DNA of 64,000 nucleotides, taken from NCBI RefSeq assembly GCF_018448785.1, contig NZ_JAHCLU010000007.1, positions 124,001 to 188,000 on the forward strand. Reading direction: 5' to 3'. The stretch comes from Halomonas jincaotanensis (GTDB taxonomy: Bacteria > Pseudomonadota > Gammaproteobacteria > Pseudomonadales > Halomonadaceae). Positions 50,926 to 59,641 of this stretch are shown here, piece by piece. Under the pieces are notes generated by a model. The model ran no database searches and had not been told where the DNA came from. It saw only the letters and a program-made list of their open reading frames with translations. The translations under genes were made by a program, and so were the position numbers. Positions within the stretch are counted from its first letter, which is position 1. Each line of letters starts with the position of its first letter.

Positions 50926-51735
50926 ATGACACTTGAACCCTACGAGCTTTTCGCTATTCGATACGGCCACCATAGTGGCCGGAAGCAAGTAGACAACGTA
51001 CTTGGTGGCGATTCTCACAACCAAGGTTCAGACCTCGACTACTACGTATGGGTAGCCCGACGTTCCGACCGTATCTTCCTGATCGACACTGGCTTCTCGG
51101 CCGAGCCGGCAGAGCGGCGCGGTCGAGAGCTCGTGCTTCCCGTACCAGATGCGCTTGAAGCGCTATCGATCAATCCTGGAGCTATCGAGGACGTGATCCT
51201 GACTCATATGCACTACGACCATGCCGGTAATTTGGATGACTTCGCCGGAGCGCGATTTCATGTACAGGACTCTGAGATATCTTTCTGTACTGGACGCTGC
51301 ATGTGCCAGCCTCACCTGCAATCTGCATTCGAGGTAGAGGATGTAGTTTCGATGGTGCGCCGGATATATGCGGGCCATGTCGAATTTCATGACGGAGACT
51401 CGGAGATCGCATCAGGCATCAGCGTGCACCGTATAGGAGGACATACCGCTGGATTGCAGGCCGTCCGGGTCTGGACACGCCGGGGCTGGGTCGTCCTCGC
51501 CTCCGACGCGTCGCATCTCTACGCGAATTTTCGACACCGCCAGCCTTTCCCGATTGTTGTCAATGTAGCCGAAATGCTTGAGGGATACCGAACTATTCTT
51601 AGCCTTGCCGACAGTCCAGACCACGTGATCCCCGGCCACGACCCGCTAGTAATGTCGCTTTATCCGCCCGTCTCAGAAGACCTCGCCGGAATTGCCGTGC
51701 GCCTCGATGTAGCACCGAGGGCCACAGCATGCTGA
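50926..51735 (+). CDS. Metallo-beta-lactamase-fold hydrolase, lactonase-like
   Basis: A 269-residue zinc hydrolase. The metal motif HMHYDHAGN (His94, His96, Asp98, His99) is complete, with later ligands in GGHTAGLQ, the Asp of LASDASHLYANF, and the His in VIPGHDPL. The pattern is that of N-acyl-homoserine-lactonase-like enzymes (AttM/AiiA type), so a lactone ring opening in the pathway is likely; quorum quenching is less probable by context. One base after the MmgE stop. Confidence 0.88.
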   Translation: MTLEPYELFAIRYGHHSGRKQVDNVLGGDSHNQGSDLDYYVWVARRSDRIFLIDTGFSAEPAERRGRELVLPVPDALEALSINPGAIEDVILTHMHYDHAGNLDDFAGARFHVQDSEISFCTGRCMCQPHLQSAFEVEDVVSMVRRIYAGHVEFHDGDSEIASGISVHRIGGHTAGLQAVRVWTRRGWVVLASDASHLYANFRHRQPFPIVVNVAEMLEGYRTILSLADSPDHVIPGHDPLVMSLYPPVSEDLAGIAVRLDVAPRATAC

Positions 51736-52511
51736 ATGGACGAACAGCACTCGTCACCGGATCCATCGGTGGCCTCGGCCTCGCCATCGCTGAAGGGCTC
51801 GCCGCCTCAGGTGCCGACGTGGCGCTGCACGGGCTTGAGCCTGCCTCGGAGGGTAACTCAGAAGCCCGCCGCCTTTCGAAAACATATGGTGTACGAACGT
51901 GCTACGAGCAGGCGGACCTCTCTGACCCGGAGGCGATCCAGCTACTCGTGGAAAGAACAACTAAGGCGCTTTCGCGGCCATTGATCCTCATTAATAACGC
52001 CGTCACACGCCACTTTCACCCTATCGAGGAGATGCCGGACGAGGCTTGGGAACGCTCATTGGCTGTAAATGTATCAGCACCGTTCTATCTCGTCCGCGAG
52101 ACCCTCCCTGCGATGAAGGAAGCGGAATGGGGTCGGATCATCAATTTATCGTCAATCTACAGTCAACGTGGGGCTTTCGGCCGGATCGACTATGTAACCG
52201 CGAAGACAGCTCTTCTTGGAATGACACGTGCAATTGCGATAGAGACAGCGGGGACCGGTGTGACCTGCAATGCTGTTTGTCCTGGGACTGCACCATCGCC
52301 AGCTATCCTATTGAAGATTAAGGAGCAGGCGGAGGCGGAGGGCATCTCTGAGGAAGAAGCGAGGCGCAACTATATAAAGTCCCGACACCCAACAGGGGAA
52401 TTCGTATCTTTGGAAGCAGTCGCGGCTATGATTGTATACCTCTGCGGCTACCACTCAGAGAATATAACCGGCGCATCATTCCCTATTGATGGAGGATGGC
52501 AAGCGGCATGA
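51729..52511 (+). CDS. SDR-family oxidoreductase (3-hydroxybutyrate-dehydrogenase-like)
   Basis: A 260-residue classical SDR with intact sites: TGSIGGLGLAIAEGL for NAD, NNAVTRH, NLSSIYSQ, and catalytic Tyr-Lys in DYVTAKTALLG. It ends SFPIDGGWQAA, as in 3-hydroxybutyrate or gluconate dehydrogenase relatives. ATG 51729 overlaps the lactonase stop by 7 bases. Last enzyme of the rightward operon. Confidence 0.9.
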   Translation: MLNGRTALVTGSIGGLGLAIAEGLAASGADVALHGLEPASEGNSEARRLSKTYGVRTCYEQADLSDPEAIQLLVERTTKALSRPLILINNAVTRHFHPIEEMPDEAWERSLAVNVSAPFYLVRETLPAMKEAEWGRIINLSSIYSQRGAFGRIDYVTAKTALLGMTRAIAIETAGTGVTCNAVCPGTAPSPAILLKIKEQAEAEGISEEEARRNYIKSRHPTGEFVSLEAVAAMIVYLCGYHSENITGASFPIDGGWQAA

Positions 52512-52623
52512 CCGCTCGAATATCTATGGTAATGCCATAAATATCACATCTGTCCTGGTAAGCATTAGTAGTATCAGATTTTCTTTTTAGAAAAAACCAC
52601 ATTAGCTAACTTGCGAATCTTCA

Positions 52624-53325
52624 ATGAATGAAAAAGGCACCGCAGCCGCTGCTGACGCATCTTTCCGTGTTAATCCTACCGCTGCCCCGCTCCGCCATTC
52701 GGTTGTTGAAGGCCTACGGGATGCGATCGCTATTGGGCGATTTCAACCAGGTCAGCGCCTTGTCGAGAGGGAGCTGTGCGATATTATGGGGGTCAGCCGA
52801 ACATTGATTCGTGAAGCGCTCCGGCAGCTCGAGTCAGAAGGAGTCATCACGATCCGGCCGAACCGCGGACCGATTGTTACCCGTCTCACAGCCGAACAGG
52901 CGCGAGGAATCTACGCCGTGCGTAGCGAACTCGAGGGCCTCGCCGCTCAGCTCTTTGCCGAGAAAGCGACCAAAGAGCACCGTAAGGCCCTTGTGAATGC
53001 TTTTTCGCAACTGAAGAAATTGCTTCGCAGTGGCAGCCAGATTGAGCGCCTACACGCGAAAAACGAGTTCTACAACCGCCTAATCGAAGGGGCTCAGAAT
53101 GAGGCTCTTGGCGACACTCTGCGGATGCTTAACTCTCGTGTAACAATTTTGCGAGCGACCTCTCTGCAGGCCAAAGGCCGTCACAAGGAGAGCCTGAATG
53201 AGCTCCAAGCTCTTCTGGACGCGCTTTTTCGAGGAGATCCCGAGGCAGCCCGGAAAGCGTCTGCCGCTCATGTTGAAGGTGCAGCCTCCGCTGCCTTAGC
53301 GCAGCTGTCCGATGCATCCAAATAG
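52624..53325 (+). CDS. GntR-family regulator with FCD domain
   Basis: A 233-residue regulator: N-terminal winged helix (about 20-85: RPGQRLVERELCDIMGVSRT-like, here QPGQRLVERELC, then LIREALRQLESEGVI) and a helical FCD effector domain (about 95-225) whose His and Asp/Glu ligands (HAKNEFYNRLIEGA) bind a metal and small carboxylic acids. It stands 112 bases behind the rightward operon and likely controls both arms. Confidence 0.92.
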   Translation: MNEKGTAAAADASFRVNPTAAPLRHSVVEGLRDAIAIGRFQPGQRLVERELCDIMGVSRTLIREALRQLESEGVITIRPNRGPIVTRLTAEQARGIYAVRSELEGLAAQLFAEKATKEHRKALVNAFSQLKKLLRSGSQIERLHAKNEFYNRLIEGAQNEALGDTLRMLNSRVTILRATSLQAKGRHKESLNELQALLDALFRGDPEAARKASAAHVEGAASAALAQLSDASK

Positions 53326-53590
53326 TGCTTGCAATAGCCAACACAACTCCCACGCGACAGGTGTGTCTGCATACCCTGGCAGGCCTTGCGGCGACCCGTA
53401 CTAGAGCTCATCAGATAGTGCAGATTATAATGAGAATTGGCCAAGCTACTGGATGCTTGCTTGGCGAGCTTGCTCTCTGGGTGTTTTTGCTACTGATCCG
53501 AGCTATCTCCTTAGCTTTTCGCAGTACCTCTGCCATTTGTTGCTGATTTTTTTGGAAGACGGGCCGCTTGGCTAAAAATCCTGAAAGAAG
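53326..53590. other. Intergenic, no gene
   Basis: About 265 bases between the regulator and IS66. A 73-codon frame has no ribosome site. No terminator recognised. Confidence 0.45.
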
Positions 53591-53605
53591 GTAAGCGTCC
53601 GGCGA

Positions 53606-55201
53606 TCAGCAGGATTGCGGCAAAGGCGTGATATCCGCCATTGTAAGTTGCCGTGGCAGTAGCGATCGCACCGCGTCCAGCGTCTTGGCGCGAGGCAGAT
53701 GTTCGAAGACGTGAGTCAGGTAGGCATGGGGATCCAGGCCGTTGGCTTTGGCCGTTTCCACTAGGGTATAAAGCATGGCACTGGCATCGGCGCCCTTAGG
53801 ACTGCCGGCGAATAACCATCCTTTTCGGCCGATGACGAAGGGACGGATGGCGTTCTCGGTCAGGTTGTTGTCGATGGCCAGGTGGCCGTCTTCCAGGTAG
53901 GTGGTGAGTTGGGGCCACAGGTTGAGCGTATAGCGGATGGCCTCGCCCAGCTTGCCCTTGGGCAGCGCTTTCTCGACCTTGCTGTCCAGCCAGGTCTTGA
54001 TGTGCTCGAGGATCGGGAGGGCGCGCTCTTGACGGGCCTCGCGACGCGCTTCCGGTGTCATGTCCTTGAGGTCGCGCTCCACCTGGTAGAGCTTGCCGAT
54101 CATCGCCACCATCTGGTGGGCGGCACCGGTACGTTGGCGTGCCTTGGCGGCATGCACGGCGTCATGCCGGGCCAGCACATGATAGGCCGAATAGCCGTCG
54201 GATTGCAGATAGAAACACGGGGGACTGGCAACCTCATCGGGAGGTGCCTCGTCAGGCAACAGGAAGTCGTGCGGAACCTCGGCGGCGCGGGTGGCCGCAT
54301 ACTGGAACCAGATGACCGGGTGGCCGGGTGGTCCGCCTCGGTAGACCCACATGTAGGACTTCTGTGCGGCCTCACGATCCGGTTCTCGGAGCACCTGCAG
54401 AGGCGTCTCGTCGATTTGCACCACCGGACCGCCCAGCAGTACTCGGCGAAACTCCGCCATCAACGGCGCCAGGGGATCGGCCAGGGCTAGCATCCAACCG
54501 GACATGGTCTGGCGCGATAGCGTTATGCCTTCCCGGGCGAAGATCGCTTCCTGCCGGTAGAGCGGTAGGCCGTCGATGAACTTGTGGGTGACTACCTGAG
54601 CGATCAGCGAGCTGTGGCCAAGGGCCTTGGGCAAGATCTGCGGCGGGCGTGACGCCACCCGCGGCCCCTGATCAGCGCCGGGCACCTGGTCGTTGGCCGG
54701 GGCGTACTTGGCCCGCTTGGTGACCACCACGTAGTACTGCCGTGGAATCACGGCCAGCCGCTCGGCCGTTTCATGGCCGATCAGCCTCCAGCCCTCGCCG
54801 AGCGCCGCTTTCTGCTCGTCATCAAGGTCGATGATGCGCTCGATGCGGGTCAGATGAGCGGGCAACGGCTTGCGCTTCGGCGTTTTCTTGGCCGGCGATG
54901 ACGATTTCGTCGCCGTGGTGTCCGGCTCCTGCTGAGCCTCTTCCAGCTCGGCTTCGAACTCACCGATCAACGCCTCCAGCTCGGCCTCGTCGAACAGGCT
55001 CAGCTGGTCCTTGCTCAAGCGGTCGGTCTTGGCGCCGAACTGCTTCTGCCGCAGCAGATGGATATAGTCGAGAAGTTGCTCGATACGCTCGTCCTTGGCG
55101 CTGACTTCTTGCTCATAAACAGCCAACTGCCTTGCCATCTGTTCGGCAAGTTGACGCAGTTCCTGCGGGTTGTCGGGCAAGGCATCGGGCGCGTAAGTCA
55201 T
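53606..55201 (-). CDS. tnpC: IS66 transposase TnpC
   Basis: A 531-residue transposase. N-terminal coiled coil, QFGAKTDRLSKDQLSLFDE, then the DDE core: VVQIDETPLQV, YLQSDGYSAYH, and NNLTENAIRPFVIGRKGWLF with the Glu. The cysteine zinc ribbon seen in many IS66 TnpC proteins is not present (DDEQKAALGEGWRLIG in its place). ATG 55201 chosen by homology; the frame is open to 55408. Confidence 0.93.
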   Translation of the reverse strand: MTYAPDALPDNPQELRQLAEQMARQLAVYEQEVSAKDERIEQLLDYIHLLRQKQFGAKTDRLSKDQLSLFDEAELEALIGEFEAELEEAQQEPDTTATKSSSPAKKTPKRKPLPAHLTRIERIIDLDDEQKAALGEGWRLIGHETAERLAVIPRQYYVVVTKRAKYAPANDQVPGADQGPRVASRPPQILPKALGHSSLIAQVVTHKFIDGLPLYRQEAIFAREGITLSRQTMSGWMLALADPLAPLMAEFRRVLLGGPVVQIDETPLQVLREPDREAAQKSYMWVYRGGPPGHPVIWFQYAATRAAEVPHDFLLPDEAPPDEVASPPCFYLQSDGYSAYHVLARHDAVHAAKARQRTGAAHQMVAMIGKLYQVERDLKDMTPEARREARQERALPILEHIKTWLDSKVEKALPKGKLGEAIRYTLNLWPQLTTYLEDGHLAIDNNLTENAIRPFVIGRKGWLFAGSPKGADASAMLYTLVETAKANGLDPHAYLTHVFEHLPRAKTLDAVRSLLPRQLTMADITPLPQSC

Positions 55202-55248
55202 TGCCCTATGATAAGGTAAAAGCCGCGTAAAATCAGCAACATAACCCA

Positions 55249-55605
55249 CTAAATAATAGAGAAATCGGCGCTCTGATGGGCCTCGACACGGCTCAGGTCC
55301 AAGCCATCCAGCAGCCAGCCGAGCTCGCGTAGTGACAGCTCGATGCAGGGGGTATCGTCGTCGGTATTGGGCCACCAGAATCGCTGGGTTTCCAGGCGGC
55401 GATACCATAGCCAGAAACCGTTGTGCTGCCAGAACAGCAGCTTGAGCTTGTCACGGCGGCGATTGCAGAACACGAACAGGTGCGACGACAGCGGATCCTG
55501 CTCCAGTACGTCCTCGACCAGGGCCGCCAGGCCATCGATGGCGCGGCGCATGTCGGTGGGGCCGGCGGCCAGGTAGACCTTGGTGTGGCTGCCCAGCGAG
55601 ATCAT
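55249..55605 (-). CDS. tnpB: IS66 accessory protein TnpB
   Basis: A 118-residue IS66 Orf2 protein: YLAAGPTDMRRAIDGLAALV, LFVFCNRRRDKLKLLFWQ and GFWLWYRRLETQRFWWP are the family signature. ATG 55605 overlaps the tnpA stop (ATGA). It is required for transposition of IS66 elements, with unclear role. Confidence 0.93.
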   Translation of the reverse strand: MISLGSHTKVYLAAGPTDMRRAIDGLAALVEDVLEQDPLSSHLFVFCNRRRDKLKLLFWQHNGFWLWYRRLETQRFWWPNTDDDTPCIELSLRELGWLLDGLDLSRVEAHQSADFSII

Positions 55606-55958
55606 GCCGAAGTCTCCAGTACCGTCAGCAGGCGCTGCAAGGTAGCGGGATCGAAGTCGGTGGCGATCTCGACACGCTGCCCTTGCCGGGCCACCAGACA
55701 CAGCCCGGCATCGCTGCTGGCCGACGATTCCGACGCGGATGCTGTCGCCACCGATACGGGGACTAGCCGCGGCCGTTGGGTGGTGGCCGCCTGGGACGAC
55801 TCTCGCTTGGCCTTGCCATGCCAGTAGCCCAGGCTCTTGGAGGAAATGCCGACCTGGCGGGCATAGGCCACCATGGACAGCCCGCTGTCGCGCCAGGCCT
55901 CCAGGTGCGAGAGCCAGAAGTGACGCTTCTCTTTCAAGGTGCGGGGAATCTGCGACAT
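55602..55958 (-). CDS. tnpA: IS66 accessory protein TnpA
   Basis: A 118-residue HTH protein: HFWLSHLEAWRDSGLSMVAYARQVGISSKSLGYWHGKAKRE region (HTH around VAYARQVGISSKSLGYW) with an Ala/Ser-rich linker. First gene of IS66. Confidence 0.9.
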   Translation of the reverse strand: MSQIPRTLKEKRHFWLSHLEAWRDSGLSMVAYARQVGISSKSLGYWHGKAKRESSQAATTQRPRLVPVSVATASASESSASSDAGLCLVARQGQRVEIATDFDPATLQRLLTVLETSA

Positions 55959-56045
55959 GACGCCTCCGATCAGGGTGATGGGAACACCACGCCATGATCA
56001 AGACTTCAAGGCGACTTCAATAGATGTAGATGGCGAGACGCTTAC

Positions 56046-56399
56046 ATTCTGATGATCCCAGTAGGGCCGGATGACATACCGATTGTCGAGCAGGAGGCGG
56101 ATCGCGCCGGGATATCGCCGCCAGACCAGACCGTAGAGGTGTTCGTGGCCGTCCAGCTGGCTCAGGGGTTGCAGAAACTCCCCGAGCCAGCGGCTTTCGG
56201 CCATACGCATCTCGCCCAGGTCGCTGGCGTAGGTGGCATTGAAGGCGATCCACAGGAAGATGAATCGGCCGTCCTCGTCATCGCACAGCTCGGTGCGATT
56301 CAGCCAGCGCAGCGCCCGGTGGATTCGCAAGCCAATGCCTTCTGCGTGAGCGTGACGTTCAGATCGTTGTCGAGTCTTCAGGTGGGCGTGGGCCAACAT
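56046..56399 (-). pseudogene. HEPN-like protein truncated by IS66
   Basis: A helical protein whose remaining 118 residues include ALRWLNRTELCDDEDGRF, FIFLWIAFNATYASD and LLLDNRYVIRPYWDHQN. The last 16 codons of the frame, to a stop at 55998, lie inside IS66, so the natural C-terminus is lost. The retained part resembles a HEPN-like family whose active motif (Arg-x4-6-His) lies in the removed end (from memory, not certain). ATG 56399 follows GGGAGGGGAG. Confidence 0.6.
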
Positions 56400-56478
56400 G
56401 CGACTCCCCTCCCTGCGATCGTGATGTTCACCAGTATGGGGGCAGAGGCTTGCCATCTGCAGGGTTCAGTCCAACTCA

Positions 56479-58023
56479 TCAGGACACTGCCTGTAGCTGG
56501 CGTTCGGCCACCGCCTTGGACTCCCGGTACTCCCAGGCCTCGGCAGCCATGGTCCAGTGGACCTCGAGATCCTCCTCCTCAATCGCCTCCCGAACTTCGG
56601 CCAGAGGCACCTGGAAGAATTCCTTCCTAGGGTTGATGAGGTTGACCTGATGCTCGGCAAACTGACGATGCAGCTCGCGCTCGAGAGCCGGCGCATCCTC
56701 GGAATAGATCATGGCGTGGACGTCGAAGGAGAAGGGTACGCTGGCATCCCCCAGCTCCTTCACACGGTCGAGCGGTTCCAAGCGGCGAGTCATGCCGATC
56801 TTGAAGACGTTCTCACCGAACGAGCCGATGTTGGAGATGATGTAGACATGGCCTCGCTTGGTCTGCTGCGCCATGGACAGTGCGCGCTCGCCACGCGATT
56901 CGGCTTCTTCCAGCTGCTGTTCGAGTTCGGCCAGGCGCGCCTGGAACTGGGCCCGCTCCTCGTCGTTGGCACCCTCCAACTGCTTGCGAGCCTCCTCCAT
57001 GGCATTGGCCAGCAGGCGCTCTTCCTTCTCGGCCTGCTTGAGAGCCTTCTCGATGTCGCGGCGGGCTTTCTCTTCCTCTCGCATCTGTTCGCGAATCTCG
57101 CGTTGCTCTTCCTGCTCTTTCTTGCGCAGCTCCATGGCCGCGACAGCCCACTTCAACTCGTCCAGACGCGCCTGCAGATAGAGGTCGGTGATGCGAGCAT
57201 CCTTGAACGGCTTGCCGTTGTGATTCACCACGGCAAAGGCGTCGAGGATAGACTGGCGCAGCTTGCCGTAGTTGTCGTGCTTGATCTTGGAGAGGATGGA
57301 ATCGACCTTGCCGTTGAAGGCATCGACGGCGAAATGGATGGCGTACACCCGGCGGCCCCTCTCCACATAGTCGCAGTCACCGGCCCGACCGTTCCTGGCC
57401 ATGTCGCGGCTATCCTTGCGTGCCTGCTTGAGCTTCTCGCCAGCCTCCTTGTAGGAGAAGTCCTCGGCGAGATCATCAAGCAGGCTGGCGTTCGGCACGA
57501 TGTAGTCGTCGTGGTACCCCTCGATGATGTTGCGCATGGCCTTGGCGGTCTGCTCGTAGAGCTTGGCATCCTGCACGGCCTTCAGCGCGTTGCCGGCCGT
57601 CTCCTGCGCCTGTCGGCGAGCATCATCGATGATCTGGCGAGCCTGCTCGTCGGCTCGAGCAAGAACCGCTTCGGCCTTCTCCCGGGCTTCCTTGCCCTGG
57701 GCACGCCCCTCGTCGAGAATCCGCTGCTTCTCCTGCTCCGCCTCAGCCACCATGTCATCGGCTGCCTGCTTGGCCAGCGCGAGGGTGCGCTCCGAATCGC
57801 GTGAAGCCTGAAGTGCTGCTTCCTCGGCCCGATAGACCAGCTCCTTGGCATGCTCGGAAGCGTCATGGACGGCTTCGTACTGCCACAGGTGCTCCACCGA
57901 TTTTCGGATCTGCTCCACTTCCTGTCGATGGCGCCTGGACTTCCTCATGATGATCACCGCCGTCACCCACCCGGACAGGATCAGCACTGCCACTACCAGC
58001 AGCGCGATAGCTCCCTCTGACAT
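56479..58023 (-). CDS. Membrane-anchored DUF4041/GIY-YIG nuclease (SNIPE-like)
   Basis: A 514-residue protein: one N-terminal transmembrane helix (about 4-26), long coiled coil (about 30-140), DUF4041 domain (about 150-290), a second Glu/Arg-rich coiled coil (about 300-385), then a T5orf172/GIY-YIG nuclease (391-482) with GHVYIISN, the FKIGMTRR segment carrying the catalytic Arg, and ALERELHRQF carrying the metal-binding Glu. This architecture is that of SNIPE, reported as a membrane nuclease that cuts phage DNA during injection. All visible nuclease residues are intact. Confidence 0.85.
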   Translation of the reverse strand: MSEGAIALLVVAVLILSGWVTAVIIMRKSRRHRQEVEQIRKSVEHLWQYEAVHDASEHAKELVYRAEEAALQASRDSERTLALAKQAADDMVAEAEQEKQRILDEGRAQGKEAREKAEAVLARADEQARQIIDDARRQAQETAGNALKAVQDAKLYEQTAKAMRNIIEGYHDDYIVPNASLLDDLAEDFSYKEAGEKLKQARKDSRDMARNGRAGDCDYVERGRRVYAIHFAVDAFNGKVDSILSKIKHDNYGKLRQSILDAFAVVNHNGKPFKDARITDLYLQARLDELKWAVAAMELRKKEQEEQREIREQMREEEKARRDIEKALKQAEKEERLLANAMEEARKQLEGANDEERAQFQARLAELEQQLEEAESRGERALSMAQQTKRGHVYIISNIGSFGENVFKIGMTRRLEPLDRVKELGDASVPFSFDVHAMIYSEDAPALERELHRQFAEHQVNLINPRKEFFQVPLAEVREAIEEEDLEVHWTMAAEAWEYRESKAVAERQLQAVS

Positions 58024-58239
58024 GTTTCCCCCTGCGCAACCGACTGTTATCCGCGTGTCGAGTTAGTCTGCCACAGGGGTCGGCAGAAGCTTGTAAGAGA
58101 TCGCTTATATAAGCCCAATCACTGAGAAGTTGAGGGCAACGCGCCGATCGGTGAGGGAAAAGCCCGGACCACCTCCAACAACTGGGTCGATACTTGGTAC
58201 CATTGGCGCTTTGACCTCCAGTGCCCCGAAGGTGAAGCA

Positions 58240-59312
58240 ATGCCGCAAGCCCCTGAAATCTTCAAACGCAGCCTTGATAACATCCAGCTAGACGGACTGC
58301 CGCCGCGAGATGCCCCGGGCTTCGAGGATGCGGTGCTGCTGACTCTCACGACCCAGTACGCTGCAAAGGGGTCCTCGGCCGCGATCGTCGTCCAGGATGG
58401 GCATGTGCTGGGCGTCGCGGTGCCGCAGGAAGGCGTCGAGCCCAAGCAGTACATCCTGGGCCTGCTCGAGCATCGTTTCCTGGAGGATGCGCTGCCCGCG
58501 CTCGAGATCATGGCCGAGATGACCAACGATCCCGAGATCCTCTACAACTATGGCGTCTGTCTGTCCGAGATGGACCGGGTCGAGGAATCGGTTGCGCCCC
58601 TGCAGGCGTGTGTCGAGGAAGCGCCGGACTATGCCCATGCGCATGCGGCGCTGGGCTTCTCCTTAATCAAGCTCGGCCAGCTGGACAAGGCCGAGGGCTT
58701 GCTGCGTGACGCAGCGAAGCAGCTGCCCGACGACATGTGGATCAACCGCAATCTGGCGGGCCTGCTCGCCAAGCGCGGCAAGCACGAGGAGGCCAAGCCG
58801 TTCTTCGAGCGTGCCCTGGCGGCCAACCCTCAGGATGTCGGCACCCTGTACGGCCTGGCGCTGAGCCTGGAGGCGCTGGGGCCGCAGAATGCCGAGCAGG
58901 CCACCGGCATCTACAAGCGCATCATCGAGCTGGAGCCGTCGTCACCGATCGCCACCGAGTCCAAGAAGGCGGTCAGCCGGCTGGCCCAAGGCACCATGAA
59001 GGACAAGGCCGATGGCGGCCTGCGCATGGACGCCGTGATGTACATGACCGGGGCGCCTTCGAAACCTTCGAGAAGCTTGAGCAGCAGGAGGTCGCCAAGA
59101 TCGTCTTCGAGATTGCCAAACTCGGCGAGAGCGGCCTTTCGATCAATGATCCCGACAAGCGCTACACGCTCGAGAACCTGGATGGCGACTTCTCCGGGTT
59201 TCAACTGCTGTCGATAATGCATGTCGGCCTGAAATCCATTGACCCGTCCCTGGATTCGCAATCCGGTTTGGATGCGGAGTACGACGCCGCGAAGCAGATG
59301 GCCGGTAAGTAA
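58240..59312 (+). pseudogene. TPR-repeat protein with frameshift
   Basis: A TPR protein that would be about 357 residues if intact. Repeats run from about residue 75 to 255 (LYNYGVCLSEMDRVEES, HAALGFSLIKLGQLDKA, RNLAGLLAKRGKHEEA, YGLALSLEALGPQNAEQA). At about 59050-59056 an extra G or C (ACCGGGGCGCC) moves the frame, and the proper C-terminus (FETFEKLEQQEVAK, LENLDGDFSGFQLLS, ending KQMAGK at 59312) continues in the other frame. It could be a sequencing error or a real loss. No catalytic motif; probable adaptor. ATG 58240 in good context. Confidence 0.75.
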
Positions 59313-59337
59313 TCCCGGCCAGCATGGCCGGGGGGAA

Positions 59338-59628
59338 TCAGCTCTTCCGGCCGCTCCCCAGAATCACGCAGTGGTGTCGCTGACCGGCAAGTCGCGTCCC
59401 GCAGCAAGCGCAGGGGCTGACGGAGAATTCGTCGTCCCTTTCGCTATCACCAACGGCAATTTGGCCCTCACGCTGGGTTTCGGCGATGGCCTCGCGAATC
59501 TCCTGCTCACGCTCGACGGCCTCCTTCTCGCTCAGCGAGTCGTCCAGCCCGGAGGCGTCATCGTTGGCGATGATCATCAGACAGTCGGGGCAGACCATGA
59601 ACTGATCGTCGATGATCTCTAACGGCAT
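59338..59628 (-). CDS. Small zinc-ribbon protein
   Basis: A 96-residue protein with two Cys pairs, CPDC near residue 13 and CACCGTRL near residue 74, which can bind one zinc, separated by an acidic helix rich in Glu. Such proteins occur on plasmids and integrative elements. The start lies 13 bases behind the stop of the gene before it, so the two form a pair. Function unknown. Confidence 0.65.
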   Translation of the reverse strand: MPLEIIDDQFMVCPDCLMIIANDDASGLDDSLSEKEAVEREQEIREAIAETQREGQIAVGDSERDDEFSVSPCACCGTRLAGQRHHCVILGSGRKS

Positions 59629-59641
59629 CTGGTAACTCTCA

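Larger units (their letters stand above)
53591..56045 (-). mobile_element. IS66-family insertion sequence (2455 bp)
   Basis: A complete IS66 element with tnpA-tnpB-tnpC. Ends: GTAAGCGTC at 53591 and the matching complement GACGCTTAC ending at 56045, with inner arms also similar. The 8-bp flanks differ (GAAAGAAG on the left, ATTCTGAT on the right), so no target duplication is present. Confidence 0.88.

Noticed and set aside
50926..51735. Quorum-quenching lactonase as a stand-alone function
   Set aside because: The motif fits, but its position inside a chained catabolic operon makes a pathway lactonase more likely.
53325..53546. A 73-codon frame between GntR and IS66
   Set aside because: Begins at the last base of the regulator, with no ribosome site and no similarity; likely chance.
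56557..57804. A 415-codon plus-strand frame opposite the SNIPE-like gene
   Set aside because: Leu/Val-rich antisense shadow of a Glu/Lys-rich coiled coil.
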